From NCBI RefSeq assembly GCF_001680005.1, contig NC_033567.1:2790001-2854000 (forward strand): a stretch of DNA of 64,000 nt, read 5' to 3'. Position numbers and translations under genes: made by a program. How positions within the stretch are numbered: the stretch's first letter is position 1; the number at the start of each line of letters is the position of its first letter. The notes beneath the pieces are model-generated. The model saw nothing but the letters and a program-made list of their open reading frames with translations. It searched no databases and was not told the DNA's origin. The DNA comes from Plasmodium coatneyi. Its lineage: Eukaryota > Apicomplexa > Aconoidasida > Haemosporida > Plasmodiidae. Of the stretch, positions 21,211 to 33,748 are shown in pieces.

Positions 21211-24120
21211 TGGGATATTCTTACATGCTGAGCAGGGCGAATTCACCGCAAGGGTTAGCACCCGACTGTTTAGAAACCTCTCTTATGCTTGTTTCGCTTA
21301 TCAGGATGGTGACGAGCTTGCAAAAGAGCAAGTACGACAAAATGAGTTCACCTGAAATCTGGTGTAATCCCCCCCTCAGGCACAACAGGTAACTCGGCAA
21401 GGTGCCAATTTTTTGTTGCAAACAAATGGCATACCATTCAATGTCTACGCGATGCCGAAAGTTGCTGCCACTTGTTTGCTACCACCGACATGATTGAACA
21501 ATTTAAATAGCATTGTTAGCACGAAGAGGAAGCAATTTTTTTTTTTTTTTTTTTTTTTGCACAAAGGAAAACAGGGGTGAGTTGACCGATGCGCTTTTTT
21601 CCTTTTGCTTATCTGCATGCACGCATTTTATTGATGCGATTTTGACGTACCAAAAAGTGCGCTTACAAAATGGGACGCAATTGGTACATCCTCCTTTTCT
21701 CACTTCAATTTTTTTTTTCTTTTATTTGGCTGCTCAACAGTGGCGCGTATTCCCCCGATCGAAACGCCTTTACACTTTAGCAATTTTTTAAAAAGGGAGT
21801 AAAAATCTGTGACTGCTCAGAGATGCCATTCAGACAGGTAGAGTTGTGTGTGCGTATAGCCCACTTTTGTTGTGACTTTTTTTTTTTTTTTTTTCCATTT
21901 TGGCTAGCTGATTGCCATTTGGCTGCCTAATGAAGAAATAAAGTTACTTTCCCCAATTCAACCGAGCTAATAACTTAGCCCCTTTACGTTGCTAATGCGG
22001 GCATGCCAATATGAACAATTCATAGGCACAAAAAACATACATCTTTATTCACGCGTAACAGACGAACCTCCTCACCCATTAGAGGAACCGACCAAAAAGG
22101 CACATCATAACCTGGTCAACATATTTCCTTAAACCTCCATAGTAATATACCTCAGTTCGTTAACACGGCCTCCCTCTCCAACACACCCCTCACACCATTC
22201 CAGCAAATACCAACTTGATGGAACTGCTTTAAACCAGATGAGAAGTGTGGGAAGGTGGCTAAATGAAAAAACCTTCCAGATTATCTAATTAGCTCATCTA
22301 AAGAACGTGCATCACCTCGCCCGCCCAATTGGAACGGCCCATCCTCCATCCATATTATACGTATTTAAAATGTATATGTTCACGACTTCCGCCACTTCTG
22401 CTGCCCTACCACCATACCCTTTATTTTTCTTTTCCACTTTTAATGGCGTCCTTTCCTTTTGTGTGCCCCTCCGTTTTGTTACGGCAAAATCAACATGACT
22501 TAACAAGAAGGTGCCCCGAGGGGGCGTTGAAAATGCCGGGAATATGAAGGGGAAAATCAAAACAACCCTCCGTTGTTTCTCCACCTACGCGCTGATCCAG
22601 ACGGACCATCAAATACCCCACAATAGCCTTAAAAAATTAAGAACTAAAGGGAGGAAAATGATGACCAACGGAAAAACGTTTCAGCCGAAGAGCAACGAAA
22701 GGTCACGATTTTCTTTTTAGGTTAAAATAAAATAACGATATAATTTCATGCGTATGAAACGAATTAAATCGTTGAGTGTAGTTTTAACCAGGGAATATGG
22801 GGTAGGGCGTTATTCGTTTATTCCTCAGCAGGCCGTTTGTGATAGGTGAGCGGCACGCGTGCGAAGTTATCCACCCGTGTTTTACACGTATATGCATAAC
22901 TACGCACGAGCGACACGCCTTTGGCTTGTTTAATCAGTGGCGACTGCTTTGGATTGGCCAAAAAAATGTGATCCTTCCACTTGCCAAGGGAAAAAGAAGG
23001 AATATTAATAAGGGGGGGTGGAAGAAATGCATAAAGGTACACCTTCATTCTCATCACTGTAACAAGAAAAAAAGATAGTTCACATCCCTTTGAGTATTTT
23101 CAATACACGGAGGAGGTAAAACAAAAGATGGGTAAAAGAAGGGTGGAGAAAGTTATACAGTCATGGATGGTAGTTTTTTTTTATCCTTTGCATTTGCGAA
23201 GAGGTAATATATGTTCGTGCCCCTTCGGTTGGAAAAAAAAATTCTCTTTATATATGTCGTGACGGTTCCTCCTTCTCTTGGAGGTTAGGGCGATTTCAAA
23301 TGGCATTATTTGTGGCAATCTTTTTATGCCACTTCGTAAGTTTTTTTTTTTTTTTCCTTTTTTTTATACCCCGCGCGGGCAAAACGGGCCTAATATATTG
23401 CGCACCACATACTATGTACAATTTTGAACGCCCAACTTGTACCTATCGATTTGTACGGTGTTGGAAAATTACTATCTTTTTTTTGGTGGGACAGTGACAC
23501 AAATCAGCTCCTTTTATTCCTATTTTTTAGAAAATGGTTTTTCCCCCCCATGGAGATTATATCGTGGTGGTTATTCCCCTGGCAAAGATTCGCCTGTTTG
23601 GGGGTGCCTCACCCAGCGGTACCGTCCTCATGCCGGACGCGCCTATGTCCACGCTGTCATACGTACGTACATCACCTGCACACCCCTCCGCGAGAGGCGA
23701 AAATATATTGCCGTCAAAAGGTGTCCACATGTGGCAAGAAAATTTTCCATCTTATCCACCCCAATCTGTACGGTCAAAAAAAAAAAAAAAAAAAAAGAAG
23801 CAAATAAAATAACTTGTAGCATTTTCCCCCGTAGGTAACATACGCGTTGTTCAGTGTCCAAATGACACCCCACATGGTTAAGTCCAGCGTCAGCTTCCAT
23901 TTTTAAGTCATTTTTTCATTCAAATTTGGTCAATGCTCTTGTGGGGCAGCCATAGCATAGACGCCAGTTTTGTACCCCTGTTTTTGACACCAGTTTTGCA
24001 CTGCTAAGTGGGTGTTCACGTGTTAGCCCCAAATTAGGAGGAAAAACCCCATCAGGCGAACCACAGACAACCCCCATCAGCCTTCCACACCGGGAAGGGC
24101 ACTCCCCCCCTCTGTGCCCA
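21211..24120. other. Intergenic region between Sir2A and the nine-exon gene
   Basis: About 2.9 kb separating divergent genes, so it should carry two promoters. T tracts lie at 21538-21558, 21879-21894 and 23340-23366, and an A run at 23776-23797. One small open frame (22544-22720) is listed separately; nothing else in it looks coding. Confidence 0.5.
22544..22720 (+). CDS. Possible small basic protein (58 aa), unconfirmed
   Basis: The ATG at 22544 opens a 58-residue frame ending in TAG at 22718-22720. The protein is basic with an amphipathic N-terminus (MKGKIKTTLRCFSTYAL) that could be an organelle targeting peptide, and it ends in NGKTFQPKSNERSRFSF. The TFQP core faintly recalls the start of bacterial-type ribosomal protein L34 (xTYQPSxxxRxRxHGF), but the rest of L34 is missing and I found no downstream exon supplying it. 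It may be a real small gene, a first exon, or chance. Confidence 0.25.
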   Translation: MKGKIKTTLRCFSTYALIQTDHQIPHNSLKKLRTKGRKMMTNGKTFQPKSNERSRFSF

Positions 24121-26368
24121 ATGGATGAACACATTTTAAAGAGGCTAACCAGTAGAGAGCTCAAAAGGGTACCCCCTCCCCAGAGGAAAAAAAAAATATC
24201 AACAGAATTATCAACAAAATTTCCCCCCTTTCCATTTTCTAAAACGACTTTATTTCCCAAGAACGTGCTAAGAAGGTGTTTCCCCATTTGACGCTCCACA
24301 CCCTTCTCGACAGACTATTTTGCAAAAAGCGAAAGACATTTTGGAAGAAAGGGAAAGAAAACCAAATGAGAGGAACAAAGATGGCAAAGGAAATGCAACC
24401 ACAGAAAATGAACAGTGTTGTAATAAAAATCCTGAGGGAGAAGTAGCGGGGGGTTCGGATGTTGATGCTCCTCCAGACAAGGAGGACAAATCTTTCTACA
24501 GTTTGCACGACTTCTCTAGTAAATATCTCAAAATGGTTGGTTTGATCAAAACATGCAATTGTGAGCAACTATTTTCTGTCTGAGTCCGTTTCGCTGTTTG
24601 GTTTCCCTCCTCTCATCCATGTGTTAATTTTTCCTCTCGGTTCTTTTTACAAAACATCGCTTCCTACGCAGTGCCAAATGAACATGCTGAACCATGCGAA
24701 CGTCGAATACGAGTTGATCATCTCCTTCATGCGAACCTTCAACAATGGTTATGCATGTCTTTCTATACACAAGCATTTGCAAATACACGCATTTATGTTC
24801 GCATGGATACGCCTCCTTCAGCACGTGCCAAGGATCCCGTTAACACTGAACATACACATGTTGGCACCTGTGCAGAGCTCAAGTTTCAGCTGAACCTAAC
24901 CAACGCCGACGACCAGGAGGACAAGAAAAACTCAGTCCTTCACCAGATGGCCAACCTGTTCACGGATAAGCTAATTTGCTACTGCACTTCCCCCATGGCT
25001 GTTGTGGTTCCCCATGGTGACAGCGAGAGTGGTCTTCTGGGTGATGAGCTCCTGGAGCAGATTCGTTTCTTTTTCAGTAAGCGCCCTGGGTATAGCGATG
25101 CACGCACGTACCTAACCTGCCTTTGCCTATACGCATGTATGAATGTATGCGTGTGGTTATTCTCCATCTGGTCAAGAAAATGAGCAAATCATCTCCTTCC
25201 ATTTGACACCGCCCCCTACACACAGAGCAAATCGAGGAGAAGAGCCACGAGAACATCCTGTTCAACATGTGCCTTAGCAAAATTGCGGAATGCATTTTCA
25301 ATTTCAAGCCAAATCGTAATCAACCCTAAACGTTTCCCAACTGTAACATAGATGGGCAATTCGCATGGCCACATTTTAACTACTGCATTGTTGGTGTGGG
25401 CTTCTCTGTTTGCTCAGACCTGGCGCACATTACTTTGGCTCCTTTGCTCTGTCGTACTCACTTACTTATTTGTATGTTTCTTTTTTTTTTTTTTTTTTTT
25501 TTCCCCTCTTTTAAATAGCGGAGGACGTGGCCAGCTGGATTTCTAGGCAGGCGCTGGCCGACCTAGTGAAGGCCCTACTTGGAGACAACTTAAGAAGATA
25601 CGAACATTGTAATCATACGCATGGGGATGAACACGCAACGAAGTGTGTGCACGCATGGGAATATGCGTCCCAAGTGGGGAGCTGCACCATCCAACCAAGC
25701 ATCGCCCACAGCGCACAATTTACCCGTCGGAAACCAATCTGCCAGGCATCATCTGCATGACGGACTTTATAAAAGAAAGACACGCAAAATTAAGTTTCGC
25801 CCAAGTTGACAACGTTGTACTCATGATCGAGATCGTTCAATATGCCATTGTTTACCTGTCTGAGCGGAAATACAACACGGTATAGGGGTGTAAAAACGAC
25901 AATTTGGCTAACCCCCCAAGTATTTAAACACCTTTTTTTTGTAATGATCTACTCCTATTCTATTCTTTCTCAGAAATGCTCCTCATTCGTGCGAGAAGAA
26001 TGGTTTAAGCATTTCACAGATTTGGTATGACCTGTTCAGGCAAAAAAGGAGGAAAAAAAAAAAAAAAAAAAAATAGCCAATATATGCCAGCTAGCTAAAA
26101 AATCGCTTACTCTCATTTTTTTTACACCTGACATTTTCTCCATCTCCCCCGCTCACAGCTGCACACGCTAAAGAACTCCGAGTGGAAAATATTCTTTCAC
26201 CAACTGATAGTCGCGGAAACGTTTCTTTACGAGAAGAAGGCGGAAAACACGAACAAGGAATTTAACAATTATTACAAGCAGCAACTGGAAGTGTGGAGGC
26301 TGAAAAATACGTCATACTCAAAGTGGTTTAAAATTGAGATGCCCCTCTCGCTCAGTTTGTTGAAATGA
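24121..26368 (+). CDS. Conserved helical protein of unknown function (about 9 exons)
   Basis: Predicted exons: 24121-24264 (least certain), 24314-24535, 24672-24747, 24876-25076, 25226-25315, 25519-25608, 25746-25879, 25974-26024 and 26159-26368. Their phases fit and total 405 aa. Most introns have clear polypyrimidine-AG ends; the donors at 24265 (GTGCTA) and 24536 (GTTGGT) are poor, so the 5' part may change. The product is soluble and helical with no signal peptide. Residues after the acidic, low-complexity N-terminus (ERKPNERNKDGKGN) include EYELIISFMRTFNN, QMANLFTDKLICYC, DVASWISRQALADLVKALL and NVVLMIEIVQYAIVYLSERK, a pattern like stacked helical repeats. I do not recognise the family. 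Its many small exons contrast with the single-exon neighbours. Confidence 0.75.
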
Positions 26369-27828
26369 TCTGATCAGCCGAGGGGCTGCGTACACAGATA
26401 ACCATATAAATGTATACACGAACCCAGATATATATAGCCTTCACGTCCTCTCGGTCGATGGCGTGATCACATTGCCACACTACTATACATTCGTTCAAAC
26501 CCGAAAGATCGCGTGGGGCGTACCCCCCCATACGTACACCACACACGTGCATATAAGCAAAATGCACATTCGTATTTCTCTGTGCTAATTTATGTGAACC
26601 ATCCCCTTAATTCGCTTTCGATGTGTGGCATATATGCACCACGTGAATGCATCCATACGTACATGCAAGTGTAACAATTGGGTGTTTTCTCGTGTACCCT
26701 TATGCACATCCTTTGCTGGGGCAGCCACTTAAACACCGCACATTCTGTTGATGCGATGTAATGTGACGTAATGTGATTTTTTCTTTTTTTTTTTTTCGCT
26801 TTGTACTTGCCAGAAAGGCTTCCTTTTTTCCTTTTTTTTTTTTACCATTCCTCCTGTTCTTTCGTCTGAGCATTTTTTGGAAAAGGGGATAAAATTTTAA
26901 AATATGAAGCGAAGGAATTACGCTTAAAATTGACGCTAAAATTGAAAGATTTGGCGATACTTTGTTATTTTATTTTACTTTTTTTCCTTTTTCATTCACG
27001 TTCCAGTTGGGATAAGCGAGCGAAAGTTTGCCCGCCCGTTCTTTTTTTCCCCCTCACTTTTTCTTTTTCAAATTTTTGCACCCTTTTTTCCCCTTTGGGG
27101 GTAATTTTTTCATTTTTACACGAAGTTTGACCAATTCCGGCCTCCCCTTCGAACGCTTCGATTTGCGCCGTGCTAATTGGGGTGTACCTGTTTATAGGCA
27201 TATTTGGAGGCTAGCCAAACTGTTTTTTTTTTTCCCCCTTTTAACTTCGCACCCACAACGCGTTACCGGTCCATTCTGCTGAAATAAAGAGGCTGGGCCT
27301 ACACCGAGCACACACATAGATACTGTTGGTTCCCGTGTGGAAGAACCCCCGGTGTGTCATTTGGTTGGTGCCTAGCCACAATTCTTTCCATCCTACTTTT
27401 TTCTTTCCCCATGGGGTATCCCTTTGTTCATGTGGGGATGCTTATGATAGATGCATGTTTTGCGCATATTTGAATTACGTTATCTAGCACGAGGGTGAGG
27501 TAATGCCACCACAGGCTCGCGTACACTCGTGTGAGCATACCTAGTTGGACAGTTACATAGCTGCACATTCGTGTAATTTTTGCCGCGCTCCCGGACAGCC
27601 CCAGGTGTGGCCACTGATAATTGTCCCAGCTCGCCACCCACGGGAGGTCCGATATCCACAGGCCTTTTTCCAGTGGCAGCCCGTAAAAACGGCTTGCTAA
27701 TAACACTGGGCCCGTTCTTACGTAAGCACGAAACAGACGAGTAGGTTAGCCTTTCCGTTTAGGACTACTCAGGGTTAGTATATAGTCCCTCCCGTTTAGC
27801 AGCGGCCTTTCCCCTGTTCCTCCGAGGC
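26369..27828. other. Intergenic region upstream of the alpha/beta hydrolase
   Basis: No supported gene in about 1.46 kb. It includes short T runs near 26785, 26835 and 27223, and a CACGTG/CATACG-rich stretch at 26500-26680. Presumed 3' UTR of the nine-exon gene and promoter of the hydrolase gene. Confidence 0.55.
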
Positions 27829-30652
27829 ATGTCCGAACAAGGAAACCGGAAGATATTAACGACGAAAGGAAGCAGTGAATCCATGGTCCAAGGGAATCAT
27901 GCAGAGGGGGATGTCAAGTCACTCCAGGGGATAGGTAAAGATGGGGACGAAAACAAGGCGAGCTACTCCCCCACTGAGCCATGCCTCCCGCAAGAGGTGA
28001 CTCGACCCAATAGCCATAGCACAGGGGAAGCACAGCCAAGCAGCAACAATATTGCAAACGACAAGCTCAAGACGAGTCTAAGTGAAGAGAAGAGCGACAA
28101 AAAGAATACCAACCTTCAGTATGATGATGGAAACCCAGAAATCACCTTTTTTGTAAACAAAGAAAATTTAAAAATAGCGAAATATGCCTGGAGAGTGGAA
28201 AACCCCAAAGCATATGTATTCGCCTTGCATGGAATAACGTCCCACTTGAGAAATGAATATCTGAATTATATGGGTAGACCATCATGGGTTGATGAGAAGC
28301 AGCAGAAAGGGGAAATGGCTAGCTGTGGCATTGGTGGTGAGTATAACTTTATGCAAGGGAACAATTTCAACTGTTGGGACTCAGCTCAGTCTGTTAACAA
28401 ATCTGAGTGTAAGGATGATAGTGGGAAGGTTGTGCATGCGGAAGGAGGCGACAATTCTGCAAACCTACCAGAGGAGGAAGCGGGGGCCAGCGGCAAGTGT
28501 GGGGCTGACGAAAAGCTCAACACCGGCGAGGAGGCAAATGGTGAGGCGAAGCCATGTCTGCACGCCAGCAGTTCGAACAAAGATATTGAAAAAATTAAGC
28601 TGGAAAAAGAAAATAAAAAGAGAAAAAAAAAAAAAAAAAAAAAAAAAGGAAAGAAGAAAAAAAAAAGGACTGTCCCACAGCCTTGCAAATGACGGAAGCA
28701 CAGTGGGGTGCTCATTTAACAAAATTCTCCAAACCAATTGGACCAAGGACATGAAAATTATAAGCGAGACGAACAACATGCTGTATGATTACTGTCAACC
28801 GAGAGAGGGTAACTGTTCGGGGGCTTCATCTTCTTGTGACTCCTCCGATTATGGAGAGAAAAAAAACCTCGAGAATAAGCTAACTATGTTTTTGTCCTGT
28901 TCATCTTGCATTACTAACATAAATGAGGGAGCAAATCACTTAAACAACAAATTAAACTTTGGGAGCAAAGAGAGCGTTAATCACCCCATTTATAATAACG
29001 ATGGGGGAGGGGACTGCCCCCAGAAGAGCACTGGCCATGATGGAAACTGCCCCAAACGAATCCATCCCAACAGTCAAAACAGCGAAAACAACAGCGAAGA
29101 CACCGGTAGCAACGACAGCAGCGAAGATAGCAGTAGCGATGAAGACATAATCGATGACGAAAATGTTCTGCTGCCAAACAAATCTGACTCTAATATGAAT
29201 TACGATTCCAGTGTGTACTACTGTTCCATGTGTGGTATATGCAACTACTGCAACTGTGGGGCAAGAACCCTCTCTTATAAAAATAGCTGGATCGAAAAGT
29301 TCAATCAGAATGGGTTCTCCTTCTTTGGTATTGATAACCAATCTCACGGAATTTCCGAAGGGGTTAAAAATCATCGATGCTATGTAGAGGACTTTGAGAA
29401 TTTCATAGAAGACACACTTCAAGCGTTAGAAATTTTCATTCAGGAATGGAAAGAAAAGGATGAATTAAAGCCCATTATTATTATGGGTTTATCCATGGGT
29501 GGGTGCATCGCTTTGAAAACGATGGAGGCCATCTTTCGACTGAACAAGGAATGGAAAAGTTATGTCAAATCTCTTGTTCTTGTTTCCCCAATGATTAGCT
29601 TAGGGAAGCAAAAGAGTAAAATCAGCAACAGGCTCCTCATCTCAGCTACGAAGTTTTTAAAATACTTTTTTCCTCTCCTCCCGGTTAATGTAAAAGAGGG
29701 CAATGCTATGTACCCTTGGATTAAACATGACTGCGAAATCGATCCTAATCAATATTGTGGACCTCTTCGGATAAAAATAGCAGCCGAGTGTGTGAGTGCC
29801 GCAGATAGCTGTTTAACTTATAAAAATTTAAAGCACATTGAAGAAAGCGATATTGACATTATGGTGATTCAGTCGAAGAATGACTGTTTAGTAGATCCCA
29901 TTGGAGCAATTGATTTTTTGAGGAAAATGATGCGCCTGCACAGTAGGAGAGAGAGACGACAAAATGCATCTATGTTAGATGCAGAAAGGATTCGTCAAGC
30001 CAGTTCGGCGTTTTCCAGGGAAATCAATGAGAAGAAGAAGGATTCCGTAGGGCCTAGCGATTCTACATTCATCGGAAGTGCGTGCAACCCCGGGGAGGAC
30101 GACCTAAACGGCGATCCATCCTCTGTAGCACTTCACCGTGAGAGCAGCACAAACAACGGTGCAGCTACACAGATGATTGGTCACGTTACAACAGATGGGA
30201 AGACCACCACCCCGAAAGACGAAACGGTGATGAGCAAATACAGCACCACTAGCTTTACTACAAATAGTAATCACCTCCCACCAGAGAAGCAAGCATTACT
30301 TCCGAATAAAAAGAAAGAAGACCATCCCCCCATGTTTGTTAAGTCTTCCTTGTCTATTGAATCCTCCAGCCGAATACTCAGAAATGACAGCCACTTTTCG
30401 ATAGTCAGTTCCGAAAATGACGTCAAGGGAGAAAAGGGCATATGGACGTCCTTTGACCACGGTTACTATAAGTCATTCAATTTGAAAAAGCTAAAGAGTG
30501 ATGGCGGGGTGTTGGGCCCCCCGGGGGAGGAGCAGTATAAGAATCTCAGCGTCTACATTTTAAAATACGGCTACCATACGCTTCCTGGGGAGCCCCAAAG
30601 CCGCGAGACCGTCACGCTGCTGGTCGACTGGCTCAACCGCATATGCAGCTGA
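27829..30652 (+). CDS. Alpha/beta hydrolase (lysophospholipase/monoacylglycerol-lipase-like), frame break in an A25 run
   Basis: The ATG at 27829 opens a polar N-terminal region, then FALHGITSHLRNEY, which has the HG oxyanion turn of the hydrolase-4/S33 family. A long charged insert follows and ends in a lysine tract. The frame moves by one base across A25 (28623-28647) or the nearby A10, and the rest of the enzyme reads in the new frame to TGA at 30652, ~940 aa in all. Past the break come SFFGIDNQSHGISEG, the nucleophile elbow MGLSMGGCIALK (Ser near nt 29497), the probable Asp in QSKNDCLVDP, a long low-complexity insert, and the His in YGYHTLPGE. The order fits an active serine lipase acting on lysophospholipids or monoacylglycerol. 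Both halves carry conserved motifs, so the break is more likely a run-length error than a real lesion. Related Plasmodium enzymes include the PST-A family, but this copy sits in the chromosome core. Confidence 0.88.
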
Positions 30653-32470
30653 TTCGCGTGCGTAGAAGTGGGTGTTAGGAGGGGAGTTTCTCTCCTCGGT
30701 TGTGCATGTACGAGGATAAGTTAACATGAGCCATGTATCCTTTACTGATGCACCTTCGTCATTGGCAGTTTTCCAATATTCCTGACCCACATGTCTGTTC
30801 TCATGTTCCCTCGTGTGAATCATCTTTTCCTTTTTTTTTTTTTTGTAACAACGTAATGCATCGCATGAGTGAAGCATTCTTATATATATATATATTTATA
30901 TATATTTATATATATTTACAGCAGTGGTCATAGAGCGGAGGACGTGCGTGTATATCATTTTTCATGCCAAAGGCGTCCTGGGGGACTTCTCTCCACGTTG
31001 CTCTATTTTTGCCCTGTTATTTTTAATTTTTTTGCTTGCCGGGTTTCCCACGGGAACGCGCTGTGATTGTTCGATCGTGTGGTCATGCTTTTGTCTGTGC
31101 ACGTTCGAATAAGTGTCTTTTTGAGTCTCTGGTAGCCCCTTTTTTCTTTTTTAGTCTACACGGAGGCCTATTTGCAGCGCGCAGGAGTTACACATGTGTG
31201 AATGGGTGTATATCTTCCTGTGGAAGAGATCCAGTCGAATGGATGCATCGCCCACCGCAGCGGGGGAGAACGCTCTTCACATGCACATTTTCAAATTATC
31301 CTCCTTTTTTTTTTTTTTTTTTCCATCACAAGTTATTCTTTTAATTTTTCTCTTTTTTTTTTCCTTTTAATTATAAAACATCCCTCTGTTACAACCTTCT
31401 CGATTTTTACCCCCTGCGGAGATTGTAAATTTTTAAGCGTATATATATGCAAGGTTGGGCCGTTTGTGGGGTTTCGTCTTAACTGGTATTGATGCAGTGA
31501 AGGCAGTGGTAAGGCTCGCATCCTATAGGCCATGTAGCGCCGCAAACAGAGGTATTCATTTTGTCTTCTGGCGATGGCGCAAACAGGGTGGGGGGGAATC
31601 GTAAAATTATGCTGCGTCGCTGCATAACCACGTCGGCACTTGGACCATTTTACTTTTTTTTTTTCTCGCCCTCTACAACAGTATGAGCCAAATGTGCGCA
31701 AAAGGCAATTTCCTATTTTATATTTAGAAAAAAAAAAAAATGCAAGTGGAGAATTGAACAGAAAAAGAACTCGTGCAAATTCTCTTCCACCATTGGGGCC
31801 ACTTAAATAAACGTGGAACGTTGCATGTTGGGGGGTTGAGATACACGCGCGTGGGGCGACCTCCGCATGGGCACCACATCGTACATAAGGTGGTATACGT
31901 GGCATATGAAAGCAACGCCTTTTTTTTTTTTTTTTTTTTTTTTTTAACACAAGCATAACTGAGATGCTCGACGGGGAGAACGAAGCAGCAGTTATGTGTT
32001 GCCACGATTTTATACGACCAGCTTTGCTGACTCGTTTTAACTCTCACTTGATGTGAGAAGGGAAGCACAAGAAAAAAAGGATAGAACGGAACGAGCAAGT
32101 GATTCCTCAAGTTGCCAAAAAGGAAAAAAAAATATAATAATAAAGAAGCATTGCAAGTTTCCACGCTTGGGGGAGGAGGCACGTACATCATAGATGGCTC
32201 TGCGGAAACCGCCAGGAAGAAAAGGGCCATACCACTATGGGCAACCACGGCACATACAAATAAATACACAGATATAAATACATGCCAATACGTGCTTGCG
32301 CTTGCAGTTATATATTCGTACAGGGAAGACCTCCGTTCGAGGGGCAGACCAAACGGCGGAAGGGCAGAGGGGGCTGCACATTGTGCCCCACCCCCCAATA
32401 AGAAGAATGCACGCACAAAAAAACTGCCAAGGGAAGGTACCCCAGAAGAGAAAAACCAACCGAAGGAGAG
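30653..32470. other. Intergenic region between the hydrolase and the DUF1279 gene
   Basis: No supported gene. Contains T runs (30829-30844, 31303-31322, 31920-31945), a (TATATATT)n stretch at 30880-30917 and an A run at 31728-31740. The long open frame on the minus strand at 31724-32539 consists of poly-F/poly-K segments and is not a gene. Confidence 0.55.
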
Positions 32471-33748
32471 ATGGGGTTTATTAGTGTATGGAGATTCTCT
32501 CAGGGGGGGAGGATTCGAAACCATTTTAATGGAGTTCACTTAACGAAGAATAATTTTTTGCCCCTGTGTATCAGCAGTTTGGCGGGGCGTGAAGGAAGGC
32601 TTTTTCAGAGTGGCCTACTGCCCAGAGTGATTTCCTCCTCGGGGGTGAATAAACATGGGGGTGCCTGGCATAAGGGTGGAAATGTCCATCTTTGTAGCCC
32701 CTCCCTTTTCAGTGGAGCGTGTTATATCAGTCCAAGTGGCACTTTTTGTAGCCACCCTTTTCACAGTGGCAGACTCCACAGCGGAGAAGTCCTGAGGGGA
32801 ATGCCGCACCCATCCCTGCTGGGCATCCAAAAGAAATGGACAACATGGGGCGCAAATTTTAACTCCGTTTCGGAAGGGAAAAACCCTTCACCTGGTGAGG
32901 CAGACTCAGCAGGGAGAGTGAACCAACCAGAATGGACACACATGGATAAAAGTGCTATGCGTCAGAACGGAGATGAGAAAGTAACCGAGGCAGCATCAGG
33001 CGAGTGTCCCAGTGAGGACAAAGCAGCGTCACGGGAACGCCCCAATGGGAACTACCTGCAGAACGCGCACTCCCTCCTGGTGACGAAAAAAATAAAGGAG
33101 GCATTAAGCAAGCTGAGGGACAAACACAGTTACAAAGTAATATCGAAAAAAATTAAAAAGGAAAAGAATAAAATAAACGCACTGCTGTCCATGTACCACT
33201 TAAAAAAAGGAAGCTTAAAGCAAAACTTCAATGAACACATCTACAGGAAGGCCATCATGAACACAAAGACAAAAATCTTTCAGGCTTTAAAAAAGAACAA
33301 AAAAAGGTCCCTCATTGACATTTACTATGAGGAGAAACAAAAATATAAATTACGAAAGGAGAAGTTGTTGGAACTACAGGGAAGATTACTTAATAACTCG
33401 AGACTAGCACAAATGAATGTAAAAAAATTTTTCCAGAAATATGGCTACATTGGATTAGGAACTTACTTTGTTGTATTTTTTGTAACTTTTTCATGCTGCT
33501 ACTTCTTTGTCCATTTTAAGTACATTTCCTTGGCTGACTTAACTTACTGGTCAGAAAAAATGCACTTAACTAAATACATGAATGATGACCTACAGAAGAA
33601 AATTGATTCTTTATGGGGGGAACTCATTTTCGCTTACATCGCTTCCAAGGTGACTGAACCCGTTCGAATTGTGATCACCATTCTGATCACTCCCTACATT
33701 GCCAAGGTTATTAGACTTAAGAAGAGCAGTCGGATCAAATCTTTGTAG
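32471..33748 (+). CDS. DUF1279 (FAM210-like) membrane protein, probably mitochondrial
   Basis: Single exon, 425 aa, starting at the ATG at 32471. The first ~200 residues are low in acidic residues and then low-complexity, fitting a long N-terminal targeting or linker region. Residues ~200-315 are very lysine-rich and helical. The C-terminus carries the recognisable domain: KKFFQKYGYIGLGTYFVVFF with a membrane helix (~325-350), then LIFAYIASKVTEPVRIVITI and LITPYIAKVIR. This matches DUF1279, whose pattern is YG-x-G...VSxP-R-x-xT-x-x-TP. FAM210 proteins with this domain sit in the mitochondrial inner membrane and affect mitochondrial translation in animals; the same place here is inference. It reads in the same direction as its neighbours. 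Confidence 0.85.
   Translation: MGFISVWRFSQGGRIRNHFNGVHLTKNNFLPLCISSLAGREGRLFQSGLLPRVISSSGVNKHGGAWHKGGNVHLCSPSLFSGACYISPSGTFCSHPFHSGRLHSGEVLRGMPHPSLLGIQKKWTTWGANFNSVSEGKNPSPGEADSAGRVNQPEWTHMDKSAMRQNGDEKVTEAASGECPSEDKAASRERPNGNYLQNAHSLLVTKKIKEALSKLRDKHSYKVISKKIKKEKNKINALLSMYHLKKGSLKQNFNEHIYRKAIMNTKTKIFQALKKNKKRSLIDIYYEEKQKYKLRKEKLLELQGRLLNNSRLAQMNVKKFFQKYGYIGLGTYFVVFFVTFSCCYFFVHFKYISLADLTYWSEKMHLTKYMNDDLQKKIDSLWGELIFAYIASKVTEPVRIVITILITPYIAKVIRLKKSSRIKSL

Noticed and set aside
31724..32539. 271-aa minus-strand open frame upstream of the DUF1279 gene
   Set aside because: Dominated by poly-F and poly-K from homopolymers, and it overlaps the DUF1279 start region; no domain seen.
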